Shown piece by piece: positions 1 to 9,600 of a DNA stretch of 64,000 bases. Numbering within the stretch: position 1 is the stretch's first letter; the number at the start of each line of letters is the position of its first letter. Where the stretch lies: positions 558,001-622,000 of the forward strand of contig JBDIVM010000002.1 in the NCBI GenBank assembly GCA_039805905.1. Reading direction: 5' to 3'. The translations under genes were made by a program, and so were the position numbers. The notes beneath the pieces were generated by a model that was not told where the DNA came from, searched no databases, and saw only the letters and a list, made by a program, of their open reading frames with translations. This DNA is from Thermohalobaculum sp039805905 (GTDB taxonomy: Bacteria; Pseudomonadota; Alphaproteobacteria; Rhodobacterales; Rhodobacteraceae).

Positions 1-1038
1 CCAGAGCCGCAGGATGGTCATCAGGATTGCCGCTCCCGAGAGAACAAGCTCCGCACGCCCGGGCCAGATGCCCGGATGGGCGACATCGTCGACAGTCGAC
101 GACAACAACCGCGCGACGATCTCGGCCGCACCGGAGACCGGCATCCAGAGACCGTCGACCCTGACCCGGTCATAGCTCCGAAGCCCGAGGTATATCGCCC
201 CGAAGGTTGTCGCGGTTCCGGACACGCCGATGATCTGGAGGTTCGCCGTCAGCGCGTCCCGGTTCGGCGAGCGATAGGGTATGAAACGGCCCAGATGCTC
301 TTCGAAATGCTCTGCCATTGCCGAAAACCGCGCCCGCGCGTCGCCCGCACCGGCAAACCGGTCACGGAGAGTCGATACGCCCGTCGGTACGGAAATCCAA
401 TCGGCAATATGGGCCGCCGCGGCACGGGAATGGTCGCACTCGTGGCCCCGCCGGCCGGTCGGCGCCAGTGCCCGGATCAGATTGATCCGCCGGCTCGGCG
501 GGGTGCGGGACATGTCGATCCAGATCAGTTCGGTCGACCCCCCGCCGATATCGAACACCAGCAGATGCTCGGCTTCGAGATCGATCAGGGGCGCACAACC
601 CGCAACCGCCAGCCTGGCCTCCTCCTCGGCCGAGATCACCTCGAGATGCAATCCGACTTCACGCATGACCCGGCGCGCGAACGTGGCGCCGTTCGACGCC
701 CGACGGCACGCTTCGGTGGCGACGATGCGCGCGTCGGACACCCTGTGCTGCCGGATCTTTGTCGCACAGATCCGGAGCGCCCGGAGCGCCCGCTCCTGCG
801 CCTCGGATGCAAGGACATTGGAGTGCTCCATGCCCTCGCCGAGCCGGACCGCCCGCGAGAACGCGTCGATCACGGCGAAGCTGTCGCCCGCGGGCTGCGC
901 GATCAGCAAGCGGCAGTTGTTGGTCCCGAGATCAAGCGCGGCCAGCGGCGCCTGGCAGGAGTCTTCCGGCCCTTCGCCTTGGCGCGCCGTCAAATGACCG
1001 CCTGCCAGGTCCGTCCCGCTGCCCGATTCCCGTCTCAC
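1..1038 (-). CDS. Ppx/GppA family exopolyphosphatase, C-terminus cut by window edge
   Basis: Predicted exopolyphosphatase or guanosine-pentaphosphate phosphohydrolase of the ASKHA fold, acting on polyphosphate or pppGpp in the cytoplasm. The minus-strand reading shows the first phosphate-binding motif LDLGTNNCRLL near residue 35, the second, DIGGGSTELIW, near residue 163, and late in the frame HPGIWPGRAELVLSGAAIL, typical of the family. I chose the GTG at 1038, the first start after an in-frame stop; a TTG at 996 is also possible. About 346 codons are visible and the frame is still open at base 1, so the end is missing. It is transcribed in the same direction as metF, about 80 bases upstream. 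Whether it prefers polyphosphate or pppGpp cannot be told. Confidence 0.85.
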   Translation of the reverse strand, partial: MRRESGSGTDLAGGHLTARQGEGPEDSCQAPLAALDLGTNNCRLLIAQPAGDSFAVIDAFSRAVRLGEGMEHSNVLASEAQERALRALRICATKIRQHRVSDARIVATEACRRASNGATFARRVMREVGLHLEVISAEEEARLAVAGCAPLIDLEAEHLLVFDIGGGSTELIWIDMSRTPPSRRINLIRALAPTGRRGHECDHSRAAAAHIADWISVPTGVSTLRDRFAGAGDARARFSAMAEHFEEHLGRFIPYRSPNRDALTANLQIIGVSGTATTFGAIYLGLRSYDRVRVDGLWMPVSGAAEIVARLLSSTVDDVAHPGIWPGRAELVLSGAAILMTILRLW

Positions 1039-1118
1039 CGGTTTCTGTCACAATCATCTTACACGACATCCTAGCTCTAGGATGCCGGGCGGGCCGGGAC
1101 AAGCGAGTCGATGAGACC

Positions 1119-2009
1119 TCAGCCGCAACTGGCTGCGAGATGCACGGGCTCCGCGGCGAGCCCGAGAGCCCGGCAGACCTCGTAGACCCTATCCGCCTTG
1201 TTCAGCGTGTAGAAATGCAGATGCGTGACTCCGTTCTCGAGAAGGCTGTCGCACTGCTCGGTGGCGATGGCTGTCGCGAGAAGGTCATGGGATGCGCTGT
1301 CCTCCGCATGGTCGAAGGCGTTGAACATCCAATCCGGAATGCTTGTCCGGCAGCTGTCAGCGAAGCGGACGGTCTTCCAGAAATCCTCGATCGGCAGGAC
1401 GCCCGGCAGGATCGGAGCGGTGATGCCGGCCGCGGCACAGTCGTCCCGGAACCGGTAGAAGTGCTCGTTGTCGAAGAACAGCTGGGTGATCGCACCTGTC
1501 GCCCCCGCATCGAGCTTGCGCTTCAGGTGCTCGATGTCCGCTTCGCGGCTGGCCGCCTCCGGATGGGTTTCCGGGTAGGCAGCGACCCAGATCTCGAACT
1601 GCCGCATCTCAGCGAGCGCGGCTATCAGCTCGACCGAGCCCGCGAAACCCTCGGGGTGGGCAGTAAAACGGTCCTGGCCCCTCGGCGGATCGCCACGAAG
1701 CGCAACGATCCGGCGGCAGCCAAGCTTGGCGTAGCTCCGTGCAACCCGCAGCACATCCTCGCGCGAGGCGCCTACGCAGGTCAGATGACCCGCAACGTTG
1801 AGCCGGGCACAGTCGCGGATCGCGAGCATCGCCGACATAGTGCGATCCCGCGTCGCGCCCCCGGCACCATAGGTGACCGACACGAACTCCGGAGCGAGAG
1901 GCGCCAGCCGCTGGACCGCAGACCACAGCCCCATGCTCGCCTGCGGCGAACGCGGCGGAAAGAACTCGAAGCTGATCCGGAGTTCCCGGTTCGGCGGCGC
2001 TGCGGTCAT
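1119..2009 (-). CDS. metF: 5,10-methylenetetrahydrofolate reductase
   Basis: Flavoenzyme reducing 5,10-methylene-THF to 5-methyl-THF, the methyl donor for methionine synthesis. The 296-residue protein is of normal bacterial MetF length and starts with the diagnostic SFEFFPPRSP, whose Glu (residue 15) corresponds to the catalytic Glu28 of E. coli MetF. It continues with VSVTYGAGG, HLTCVG, ALRGDPP and AITQLFFDN, all MetF signatures of the TIM barrel and FAD site. The frame is open further upstream, but the ATG at 2009 has an AAAGG ribosome binding site and begins exactly at the family's N-terminus. It is divergent from a trio of methyl-transfer genes, which fits a shared role in methionine synthesis. 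Confidence 0.93.
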   Translation of the reverse strand: MTAAPPNRELRISFEFFPPRSPQASMGLWSAVQRLAPLAPEFVSVTYGAGGATRDRTMSAMLAIRDCARLNVAGHLTCVGASREDVLRVARSYAKLGCRRIVALRGDPPRGQDRFTAHPEGFAGSVELIAALAEMRQFEIWVAAYPETHPEAASREADIEHLKRKLDAGATGAITQLFFDNEHFYRFRDDCAAAGITAPILPGVLPIEDFWKTVRFADSCRTSIPDWMFNAFDHAEDSASHDLLATAIATEQCDSLLENGVTHLHFYTLNKADRVYEVCRALGLAAEPVHLAASCG

Positions 2010-2264
2010 GGAACAGCCTTTCGAGACGGCCTTCGTGAGGTGGCGCTGAGAACAGACACATATGAATCTAGAGAATATCATGGCGGCTGGATCAAATCGA
2101 CAGACTACGAGCCGAAACCCGATATGCCAATGACGGGCGGGGTGGGCACCGGCAACTTCCGGCAAGCTCGTGTCGCGGATGTCGCTCGCCAAGTCGAAAT
2201 TCTGCGTTCGCGGAATTCTGGCTCGGCTATTGAGGGACGCGTCGAGGGGCATCGGGACCGAACA
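2010..2264. promoter_or_regulatory. divergent intergenic region with imperfect palindrome
   Basis: The 255 bases between the divergent metF and virulence-factor genes must hold both promoters. I see an imperfect inverted repeat at 2199-2216 (ATTCTGCG-TT-CGCGGAAT, one mismatch in eight pairs) that could be an operator. No riboswitch consensus and no convincing -35/-10 pair could be assigned by eye. Confidence 0.3.
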
Positions 2265-2549
2265 ATGGCGCAGATGATGATGGTCTACCGGCGCGGCAAC
2301 CCGGCGCGGGCCATCGCGCAGCAGGATCATGGGGCGGCAATGCACCATTTCCCCGCGCACATAGCGCGGGCGACAGATGGCCACTCGACGAAGGTGGGCG
2401 CGCGCCACTCCGATGCCTATCTTGCAGAGTCTAGGTGTGGCGAGCCCGTCGAGGTCCAGGGCGACCTCGATCAGCTCGGGGCCGAATGCGACGCGGAGCG
2501 GATCGGGGCCCTGATCGCGAACGGTGACGCAGTGACGGCCCGAATCTGA
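2265..2549 (+). CDS. small 'virulence factor' family protein next to methionine synthase parts
   Basis: A 94-residue protein resembling the small family annotated as 'virulence factor' (PF13769-like) that in Rhodobacteraceae sits beside MTHFR-like and pterin-methyltransferase genes. It begins MAQMMMVYRRGNPARAI, where family members begin with a similar MxxxxxVYWRDIPAQVI pattern, and ends with the shared features SDAYLAE and AERIGALIAN. The ATG at 2265 was chosen because the similarity starts there, although the frame is open much further upstream. It is 17 bases before the MTHFR-like gene, so they are probably cotranscribed. The biochemical role is unknown; the family name is historical and says nothing about pathogenicity. 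The expected WRD is changed to RRG, so this copy may have diverged. Confidence 0.65.
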   Translation: MAQMMMVYRRGNPARAIAQQDHGAAMHHFPAHIARATDGHSTKVGARHSDAYLAESRCGEPVEVQGDLDQLGAECDAERIGALIANGDAVTARI

Positions 2550-2566
2550 CAGGGGAGACGACGCTG

Positions 2567-3508
2567 ATGGCAAATGTCTTCAATCTCTTCGGGCGCAAGG
2601 CCCGGCCCGAAGCGGCGCCCGATGCGGCCGGCGCGCTGGCCCGGTTCCTCGACGGCTTCTCGATCGAGGTGATGCCGCGCACCGCCGAGAAGATCGACGA
2701 TTTCCGCGCCATCCTGCCCGCCGGCACGCGGGTCTACATCGCCCATATCGACGGCACCCCGATCGAGGAGATGGTCGCCACCGCCAAACGGATCGCCGGC
2801 GAGGGCTTCCCGGTGATGCCGCATTTCCCGGCCCGGATCATCGCCGACGAGGCAGTTCTGGCCGACTGGGTCGCCCGCTACCAGGGCGAGGCGGGGATCG
2901 ACCAGGCTCTGCTCCTCGGTGGCGGCATCGACACGCCGCACGGCAAGTTCCACTGCTCGATGCAGCTGATGGAGACCGGAATCTTCGACAGGGCGGGGTT
3001 CAAGCGCCTGCACGTTGCCGGCCACCCGGAGGGGAACCGCGACATCGACCCGGACGGCTCGGACCGCAACGTGATGGCGGCGCTGCGCTGGAAGCAGGCC
3101 TTCGCGGAGCGCACCGACGCCGAGATGGCGATGGCCACCCAGTTCTGCTTCGAGGCGAAGCCGGTGATCAAATGGGTCGAACGGCTGCAGCGCGAGGGCA
3201 TCCGCCTCCCGGTCCATATCGGCGTCGCCGGGCCGGCGAAGCTCCAGACCATGATCAGGTTCGCCATGACCTGCGGGGTGGGACCCAGTCTTCGCGTGCT
3301 GCAGCGCCGCGCGGCCGACGTGACCAAGCTGATCCTGCCCTTCACGCCCGAGGAATTCCTGACCGAGCTCGCGCTGCACAAGGCGCGGAACCCGGGCTTC
3401 GGCATCGCGCAGGTGCACTTCTTCCCGCTTGGCGGCATCCGGCAGACTGCCGAGTTCACCGACCAGTTCGGCAGCGCCCGCCCGGCGACGCGGGCCGCCA
3501 GCGCATGA
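2567..3508 (+). CDS. methylenetetrahydrofolate reductase-like protein (second copy)
   Basis: A 313-residue protein of the MTHFR-like TIM-barrel family, distinct from the classical MetF at 1119-2009. Visible features are SIEVMPRTAEKIDDF near residue 32, YIAHIDGTP, LLLGGGIDTP, HVAGHPEGNRDID and TQFCFEAKPVIKW, which parallel the folate- and FAD-binding strands of MTHFR. It starts at the ATG at 2567 and is followed after 25 bases by the pterin-binding methyltransferase. In Rhodobacteraceae this pair occurs with the parts of a split methionine synthase or with C1-demethylation systems, so a role in supplying or recycling methyl-THF is inferred. Two MTHFR-type genes back to back suggest specialisation rather than redundancy. 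Confidence 0.8.
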   Translation: MANVFNLFGRKARPEAAPDAAGALARFLDGFSIEVMPRTAEKIDDFRAILPAGTRVYIAHIDGTPIEEMVATAKRIAGEGFPVMPHFPARIIADEAVLADWVARYQGEAGIDQALLLGGGIDTPHGKFHCSMQLMETGIFDRAGFKRLHVAGHPEGNRDIDPDGSDRNVMAALRWKQAFAERTDAEMAMATQFCFEAKPVIKWVERLQREGIRLPVHIGVAGPAKLQTMIRFAMTCGVGPSLRVLQRRAADVTKLILPFTPEEFLTELALHKARNPGFGIAQVHFFPLGGIRQTAEFTDQFGSARPATRAASA

Positions 3509-3533
3509 GCGCGCTCAAGCAAAGGAACCAGCC

Positions 3534-4595
3534 ATGACCCGGACCGTCGTCGAATCGAAGAGCCGCACCGTCATCATCGGCTTCGACCAGCCATTCTGCG
3601 TGATCGGCGAGCGGATCAATCCGACCGGGCGCAAGAAACTGGCCGCCGAACTCGAGGCAGGGGATTTCTCGACCGTCGAGAAGGACGCGCTCGAGCAGGT
3701 CGCCTGCGGGGCGGCGGTGCTCGATGTGAATGCGGGGGTGGTCTACAACTCGAACCCGAACCCCAACGAGACCGAGCCACCCCTGATGCGGAAGATGGTC
3801 GAACTGGTCCAGGGCCTGGTCGACGTGCCGCTCTGCATCGACAGCTCGGTGCCGGGAGCGCTGCAAGCGGGACTCGAGGCCTGCCAGGGCCGACCGCTGC
3901 TGAACTCTGTCACGGGCGAGGAGGAGCGTATGGAGCTGGTGCTGCCGCTGGTCAGGAAGTACAACGTGCCGGTGGTGGCAATCTCCAACGATGACACAGG
4001 CATCTCCGAAAACCCGGACGTGCGCTTCGAGGTGGCAAGGAAGATCGTCAATCGCGCCGCGGATTTCGGCATCCCGGCCCATGACATCGTGGTCGACCCG
4101 CTGGTGATGCCGATCGGCGCCATGGCGACGGCGGGACAGCAGGTCTTCGCCCTGGTCCGGCGGCTGCGCGAGGAACTTGGCGTCAATACCACCTGCGGTG
4201 CCTCGAACATCTCGTTCGGGCTGCCCAACCGGCATGGCATCAACAACGCCTTCCTGCCGATGGCGATCACCGCCGGCATGACCTCGGCGATCATGAACCC
4301 GGTGCAGCAGGCGGTCAGCCGGGCGAAGATCGACGAGCACCTGAACGCACTCCGCGCCCTTGGCATTGCGGTCCCGGATGGGGACATCCTGGATCTCGAC
4401 AGGCTGGCGCCGCTCCTGGGCATCGGGTCGCGCAAGGCGACTCCGTCGAAGGAGCTGGAGGCGATCCGGGCCGCGAACCTCCTGATGAACAATGACGCCC
4501 ACGGCGCCGAGTGGATCCGGTTCAACAAAGCTCCCGCTGCCGAAGCCGATGGTGAAGGCCGCGGCCGGCGCGAGGGTCGCCGCCGCCGGGCCTGA
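3534..4595 (+). CDS. methyltetrahydrofolate:corrinoid methyltransferase (pterin-binding methionine synthase unit)
   Basis: Transfers the methyl group of 5-methyl-THF to a cobalamin protein. The 353-residue protein has the dihydropteroate-synthase-like barrel of MetH/AcsE: IGERINPTGRKKL near residue 22, VLDVNAG, PLCIDSSVPGALQAGL, NSVTGEEERM, VDPLVMPIG and TTCGASNISFGLPNR. The start ATG at 3534 has an AAAGGA site. The protein is only the pterin module; the homocysteine- and B12-binding modules of full-length MetH are not attached and not in the window. Some Rhodobacteraceae, such as Phaeobacter, are known to split MetH into separate proteins, and the adjacent metF supports that reading. A role in demethylating methylamines or betaine is the alternative. 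The C-terminus is an Arg/Gly-rich tail. Confidence 0.85.
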   Translation: MTRTVVESKSRTVIIGFDQPFCVIGERINPTGRKKLAAELEAGDFSTVEKDALEQVACGAAVLDVNAGVVYNSNPNPNETEPPLMRKMVELVQGLVDVPLCIDSSVPGALQAGLEACQGRPLLNSVTGEEERMELVLPLVRKYNVPVVAISNDDTGISENPDVRFEVARKIVNRAADFGIPAHDIVVDPLVMPIGAMATAGQQVFALVRRLREELGVNTTCGASNISFGLPNRHGINNAFLPMAITAGMTSAIMNPVQQAVSRAKIDEHLNALRALGIAVPDGDILDLDRLAPLLGIGSRKATPSKELEAIRAANLLMNNDAHGAEWIRFNKAPAAEADGEGRGRREGRRRRA

Positions 4596-4621
4596 CGGCA
4601 GTCCGGTCGCACAGGAAATCA

Positions 4622-4641
4622 GCGGCCCCAGCAGGGGCCGC
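4622..4641. terminator. hairpin between convergent genes
   Basis: A perfect 8-bp GC stem (GCGGCCCC / GGGGCCGC) with loop AGCA lies in the 68-base gap between the convergent methyltransferase and cysE genes. On the minus strand it is followed by a short T-rich stretch. It probably ends cysE transcription and possibly both genes. Confidence 0.6.
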
Positions 4642-4663
4642 GGCTTCGAGTCCCGGGACCTGC

Positions 4664-5503
4664 TCAGCAGTCGGGCAGGATGTTCACCGGGTCCGCGGCC
4701 ATGCGGTGGTCCATCGCATGCGAGGGCCGGTCGCAGCCGGCCTCGCCGACGATCCGCGCCGGCACGCCGGCCACGGTCTTGCGCGGCGGCACGTCCTGCA
4801 GCACGACCGAACCCGCGGCGATGCGCGCACAGTTCCCGACACGAATGTTGCCCAATACCTTGGCGCCCGCCCCGATCAGGACGCCGGCGCCGATCTTCGG
4901 ATGCCGCTCGCCTCCGTCCTTGCCGGTGCCGCCCAGGGTCACGCTGTGCAGCATCGACACGTCGTCGCCCACCACCGCGGTCTCGCCGATGACGATGCTG
5001 TGGGCATGGTCGATCATGATCCCCTGTCCCAGCTTCGCGCCGGGATGGATGTCGACCCCGAAGCATTCGGAGCTCCGCATCTGCAGGAACAGGGCAATGT
5101 CCTTGCGTCCCGTTTCCCAAAGATGATGCGCCAGCCGGTAGGACTGGATCGCGAGGAAGCCCTTGAAGTAGATCAGCGGCTGAAGCATCCGGTTGCAGGC
5201 CGGGTCGCGATCGTAGACCGCCATGATGTCGGCCCGCGCTGCCGCACCCATCTTCTGGTCGCGCGCATAGGCCGAATCGGCCATCTCCCGGAGGAGGAGC
5301 GGCGACATCTCGGGCGAGGACAGCTTCTGCGCCAGCCGGTAGCTGAGGGCGTTCTCGAGCGTATTGTGGTGCAGCACGACCGAATGCGCGAGACTTGCCA
5401 TGAACGGTTCGTCCGCCGCCAGGGCCTCTGCCTCGAGCCGGATCTGGTGCCAGACCGGATCGACAGGCTTCAGCTCGGCCTTGATGTTGGGATCGGTGGT
5501 CAT
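4664..5503 (-). CDS. cysE: serine O-acetyltransferase
   Basis: Acetylates L-serine with acetyl-CoA to O-acetylserine, the first step of cysteine synthesis. The 279-residue protein has the N-terminal helical SATase domain (PVWHQIRLEAEAL) followed by a left-handed beta-helix with hexapeptide repeats: FGVDIHPGAKLGQGIMIDH, where the catalytic Asp/His pair lies, VVIGETAVVGDDVSMLHSV, TLGGTGKDGGERHPKIG and ending VAGVPARIVG. The ATG at 5503 is preceded by GAGG and matches the family start; an open frame continues 17 codons upstream. The C-terminal tail would carry the residues that dock into CysK; it ends Asp-Cys rather than the usual Ile, so complex formation is uncertain. Confidence 0.93.
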   Translation of the reverse strand: MTTDPNIKAELKPVDPVWHQIRLEAEALAADEPFMASLAHSVVLHHNTLENALSYRLAQKLSSPEMSPLLLREMADSAYARDQKMGAAARADIMAVYDRDPACNRMLQPLIYFKGFLAIQSYRLAHHLWETGRKDIALFLQMRSSECFGVDIHPGAKLGQGIMIDHAHSIVIGETAVVGDDVSMLHSVTLGGTGKDGGERHPKIGAGVLIGAGAKVLGNIRVGNCARIAAGSVVLQDVPPRKTVAGVPARIVGEAGCDRPSHAMDHRMAADPVNILPDC

Positions 5504-5588
5504 ACATGCCTCATGGATCCATTGCTTGCGACACCGGGCAAGCTCATCTGACACAGGAAATAGACGGATCGGACCGGGATTTCCACCG

Positions 5589-5930
5589 ATGGACGCATCG
5601 ATGCTGAAAGATTTCCGGCGGGCGCTCCTATCAGCGCGGGCGGAACTGCAGGCGGCGGAGGATGCGTCCTCCGAGGATCGGGCGCCGGTTGCGCTCGACC
5701 GGCAAGCGGTCGGGAGGCTGAGCAGGATGGATGCGATCCAGGTTCAGGCGATGGCGCTCGAGGCATCGCGGCGCCGGGGTGCTGAGTTGCGTCGGATCGC
5801 GGCGGCGCTGGCCCGCATGGATTCGGGCGAGTATGGCTACTGCGTTGAATGCGGCGATGAAATCGCGGCCCGCCGGCTCATGTTCGATCCGGCGGCACCG
5901 CTGTGCATCGGTTGTGCCTCGGGGCGCTGA
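5589..5930 (+). CDS. short TraR/DksA-type zinc-finger protein
   Basis: A 113-residue member of the TraR/DksA family, which binds the RNA polymerase secondary channel and modulates initiation with ppGpp. The C-terminal zinc finger is intact: two CxxC pairs (CVECG and CIGC) spaced as in DksA. The N-terminal coiled-coil hairpin is shorter than in DksA (about 150 residues) and its tip lacks an obvious DxxDxA motif, so activity may differ. Such short proteins are common in Rhodobacteraceae beside housekeeping genes. It is divergent from cysE and convergent with the GTA cluster, ending 11 bases before it. The ATG at 5589 follows a weak ribosome site. Confidence 0.8.
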   Translation: MDASMLKDFRRALLSARAELQAAEDASSEDRAPVALDRQAVGRLSRMDAIQVQAMALEASRRRGAELRRIAAALARMDSGEYGYCVECGDEIAARRLMFDPAAPLCIGCASGR

Positions 5931-5941
5931 TCATCCGGCCT

Positions 5942-6652
5942 TCAGACCGCACGCGGCGGCGCAAGCTCGAGATAGTGGGCAACCAGCCGCACGGTGCCGC
6001 CGGCGAAACTGCCGCCCTCTGCGGTCAGCAGCAGCGCGGACCCGCCGAAATAGGCCAGCGGCGAGCCGGTCACGCCATGAGCAAAGGAGTTCTGCGCGAC
6101 GCCAAGCCCCGAACCGTAGCGGTCCGGGCTCCCCGCGACCCCCAGCGACCAGCCGGTCGCGCCGGGAATGGCCTCGATCACCCGCCCGGTGACGCCAAGC
6201 ACGATCGCCTTGTCCGGGATGAAGGCCGCGGTCTCCGAGGTCGCGCCGCTGCCGACCGCGTGATTGATCTCGGCCTGCCGCACCGCGGAGAGCGCCCCGC
6301 CTGGCGAGACCAGCTGTTGCACAAGACGCCAGCCGGCGCCGTCATGCACGGCGACACCGCTTTCCGCGGCGACCCACAGCCGCCAGCCGGCCCAGGGAGT
6401 CATGAACTCCCATCCTCCGTTCAGGAACACGGCCAGCTTGCCATCCTGCCCCGACCAGGCGCCGGCGGCCCCGGTCGCGACGAGGTGCGCCTCGCCATCC
6501 GCCGGAGTCCCGGGCGGTGCCGTCAGCATCATCGTCTCGACCCGCGCCGCCGCGACGACGTCGAGCCGCGCCAGCGCCTCGTTCACTGTCACATGCTTCT
6601 GTGCCTGCGCGGCATCGAGCAACGGCAGGCGGATGCGAGGTGTGTCAGCCAT
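5942..6652 (-). CDS. DUF2793 protein attached to GTA cluster
   Basis: A 236-residue protein beginning with the DUF2793 signature: RIRLPLLDAAQAQKHVTVNEAL, then repeated short strand elements around Gly-Trp (GAWSGQDGKLAVFLNGGWEF, WRLWVAAESGVAVHDG). DUF2793 proteins occur with GTA and prophage tail or head-fibre genes, so a surface-exposed adhesin or spike role is likely. It overlaps the end of g15 by 8 bases, which indicates cotranscription as the last gene of the GTA operon. The C-terminal half (about residues 110-230) looks like a beta-rich fibre module. No enzymatic motif is visible. Confidence 0.75.
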   Translation of the reverse strand: MADTPRIRLPLLDAAQAQKHVTVNEALARLDVVAAARVETMMLTAPPGTPADGEAHLVATGAAGAWSGQDGKLAVFLNGGWEFMTPWAGWRLWVAAESGVAVHDGAGWRLVQQLVSPGGALSAVRQAEINHAVGSGATSETAAFIPDKAIVLGVTGRVIEAIPGATGWSLGVAGSPDRYGSGLGVAQNSFAHGVTGSPLAYFGGSALLLTAEGGSFAGGTVRLVAHYLELAPPRAV

Positions 6653-9600
6653 AGGTGATCAGGTTCCTTTCCGGCCCGTATCCGAACGAAGTGGAAAGCT
6701 GGGCGACGCGGATCTCGAGCGCGGCCTCCGCGCCGTCCGCGACCCGCATCGCGGCGGTGTAGGTGAACGAGGGCTCCGTCAGATCGGCTTCACGCCTGAG
6801 CCCGCCGCCCGAGAGGATGCGCAGTCGGTAGGCCTCGCGTTCCTCGGTCATCGGCACATCGATCGCCTGCCAACTGTCGCCACCATAGCGCGCGGTCCGC
6901 ATCCAGCTCAGCGCCAGATCGCCCGTCGCAGGGTCCCGCCGCGCCCGCAGATGCGCCGGGGCGAAGGGCCTGAGGCCGACGCCGGCGAATGTCTCCACCG
7001 AATGCCGGTAGGCCGGGTGCGAGAGCGGATAACGTGCCGGGCCGACGCGGTAATGCCTGGGCAGGCCCCGCTCCTCTTCCGCCATCGGCAACGGAGCCAC
7101 CGCGTCATCCAGCAGCACGAAGCGCGCGCCCGCGGCGATGCCTGCCACGCTCAGCGCCCCGGTCCCGCGCAGCCCTCGCAGCAGGGTCGACAGCCGGTAT
7201 TCACCCGGTGCGACCAGTTCGGCATCGCGGAACTGCAGGATCTCCCATTCGCCCGGCGCGAACTCCAGCGCCGCGAGATTCGCCCCATTCAGCACCCGCA
7301 GCGGGTCTGCCGACTCCAGCGCGCCGGTCACCGTTGCCACCCGGACCGAGACACGCTGCCACCGGTCAGGCTGCCCTGCCGGCAGAACTTCCAGCGTCTC
7401 CCCGGTCACGGCCGGCTTCGCGAGGGTGGCGACCGGCGCATAGGCATCGTCCATCTCGGACCGGTAGACCGCCATGCGATCCGCCCAGGGGTCCGATGTC
7501 ACCGCCAGCCGCGGCAGGTGGTCCTCGCCCTGCCCCGTTGCCAGCGGCAGGTCCAGGAAGACCGCCGTCACCGGCCCGGGCGGGTTGGCGAGCCCGGTCT
7601 CGACGTTCCGTTCGGCAACAGCATGCGGAAGGTGCAGCGCTAGGTCTGTCCGCACCGCCTCGACCTCGCGGCCCAGCGCATCGACGATGCGTTCGATCCG
7701 GTAAGCCTCGGGCGTCCCCTCGCGGCTGATCTCGATGACGTCGCCGGGTTCCAGCGCGATCTCGCTCGGCGGCAGCGTGAAGGTCGCATGACTCCGCACC
7801 CGCCAGCTCTCGGCCAGCCAGCGATCGACCAGCTGCTGCGCCTTCGACCCGGGCAGCGCGACCGGCAGCGATGACTCCGCCACTCGGTTCAGCGAACCAT
7901 CGGGCAGCCGGGCCTCGGCGGCCCCTGCCCTGAAGTCGCTTTCGGCTTGCACATAGCTCAGCCGCACCACGTCATGTGCGGCGCCGACCGAGTCGCGCAC
8001 ACGTTCGACCGGTCCCGTTGCCACACCCTTCGGGGCGACCAGCCCGGCCTCGTCGATCATCCGGCCCGGATTGGCGCCCCGCATCCGGAACACCACCTTC
8101 CCGCCACTCTCGAAGGCGTCGAAGCCGTGGGCCAGCATCAGCGGCTGCAGCGCCTCGCGGGCGCTCATGTTGCGCTCGATCAGATAGCCATCGACGACGC
8201 CATGAAGCGCCGTGACATCGATCTCGGTGACACCGGCCCGGCTGCAGATCTCCGCCACCACTTCCGCAAGCCCGCTCGCGCTCACGCGACCGGTGATCCA
8301 GTGCCCCAGCCGGTGCGCCGCGCCGTCGGCCCAGATGCTGCCGCGCACCGGGAAGTCCGGCCAGGGGCGCGTATCCCAGGTCCAGACGAAGATCCGGTCC
8401 GCCAGGATCATCGGCGTCCCGGTCAGCGATGAAACGGGCATGTTCGCCGGTTCGTCCCAGTAGCCGAGCTTGGCCTGCAGGAAGCGCCGCTGCATTTCGT
8501 CGTCGCGCACCCCCAGCGAGCCGGCGGGGATCGCACTCTCCGAGCTCTTGCCGTCCGCAAACAGGTTGGGCTGGTTCGCCCCAAGATCCACCGCGGGGCA
8601 GCCCGTCTCGGTCAGCCAGATCGGCTTCGACCCGGGCACCCAAGCCGTAGGCGTTACGGCGCGGACCCCGCCGATCCGGTCGTGATGCAGGTTGCTCCAC
8701 CAGCCGCGCAGGTCCTTGGCCCGGAAGACCCAGTCCTCGCCATGGGCGGTGTCCACGATCGGCGTGCGGATCTGTGCCTCGCGGTCGGCCGGACTCGCGT
8801 AGTACCAGTCGTAGTTCTCCCCGCCCTCGACATTTCCTTCAAGATAGGGCAGCGAGTAGATCGAGCCGTGCCCTGCCTCAAGGTCCGCATGGGTTCGGGC
8901 GTGGCGCCAGTCCGACAGCGCGGTGTAATCGTCGATGCCGACGAAATCGATGTTCGGGTCGGCCCAGAGCGGATCCAGGTGGAACAGCACGTCGCCGGTG
9001 CCATCCTGCGGATGGTGACCGAAATACTCGCTCCAGTCGGCCGCATAGCCGATCCTTGCGTCCGGCAGCAATTCGCGTACTTCGGCCGCGAGCGCCCGCA
9101 TCTCGGCCACCGCCGGATAGACTGTGCGGGCGCTGCGGCTGGTCGTCAGGCCGCGCAGTTCGCTGCCGATGCAGATCGCCTCGACCCCGCCCGCGGCCTT
9201 GCCGAGGGCCGCAAGATGCAACACGAAGCGGCGCCACCCCCATTCGGCCGGGCCGGAGTAGGCCACCTCTCCGTCGCCGGTCGTGAAATGCGCTGCCCGT
9301 GCGGTCCCGAAGAACGCCGCCACCTCGGCCGCCGCTGCCTCAGTCTGATCCGCCGTTCCCGTCACACCCGGGGCGATGTCGAGCGTGATCCGTCCGCGCC
9401 ACGGGAAAGCCGGCTGGCCAACCGCCCCGCTATTTGGATCGGGGAGCGTGTTGCCGACGGGGATATCCATCAGCAGGAACGGGTAAAGCATCACCTGCTT
9501 GCCCCGTGCCTTCAGCGCGCCGATCGCCCGGATCACCGACGCGTCCGACGGTGTGCCGCCGAAATTCGGCCGCCCCAACGTATCGCGGCTGATCGGCAGC

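Noticed and set aside
76..1074. Long plus-strand ORF over the first kilobase
   Set aside because: The minus strand encodes a clear Ppx/GppA protein; the plus frame is an open shadow with no recognisable motif.
759..2264. Upstream extension of the small virulence-factor ORF (total 596 codons)
   Set aside because: It runs antisense through metF. Only the last 94 codons resemble a known family.
3456..5507. Minus-strand ORF of 683 codons
   Set aside because: It covers two well-supported genes in other frames (methyltransferase and cysE) and has arginine-rich, meaningless sequence.
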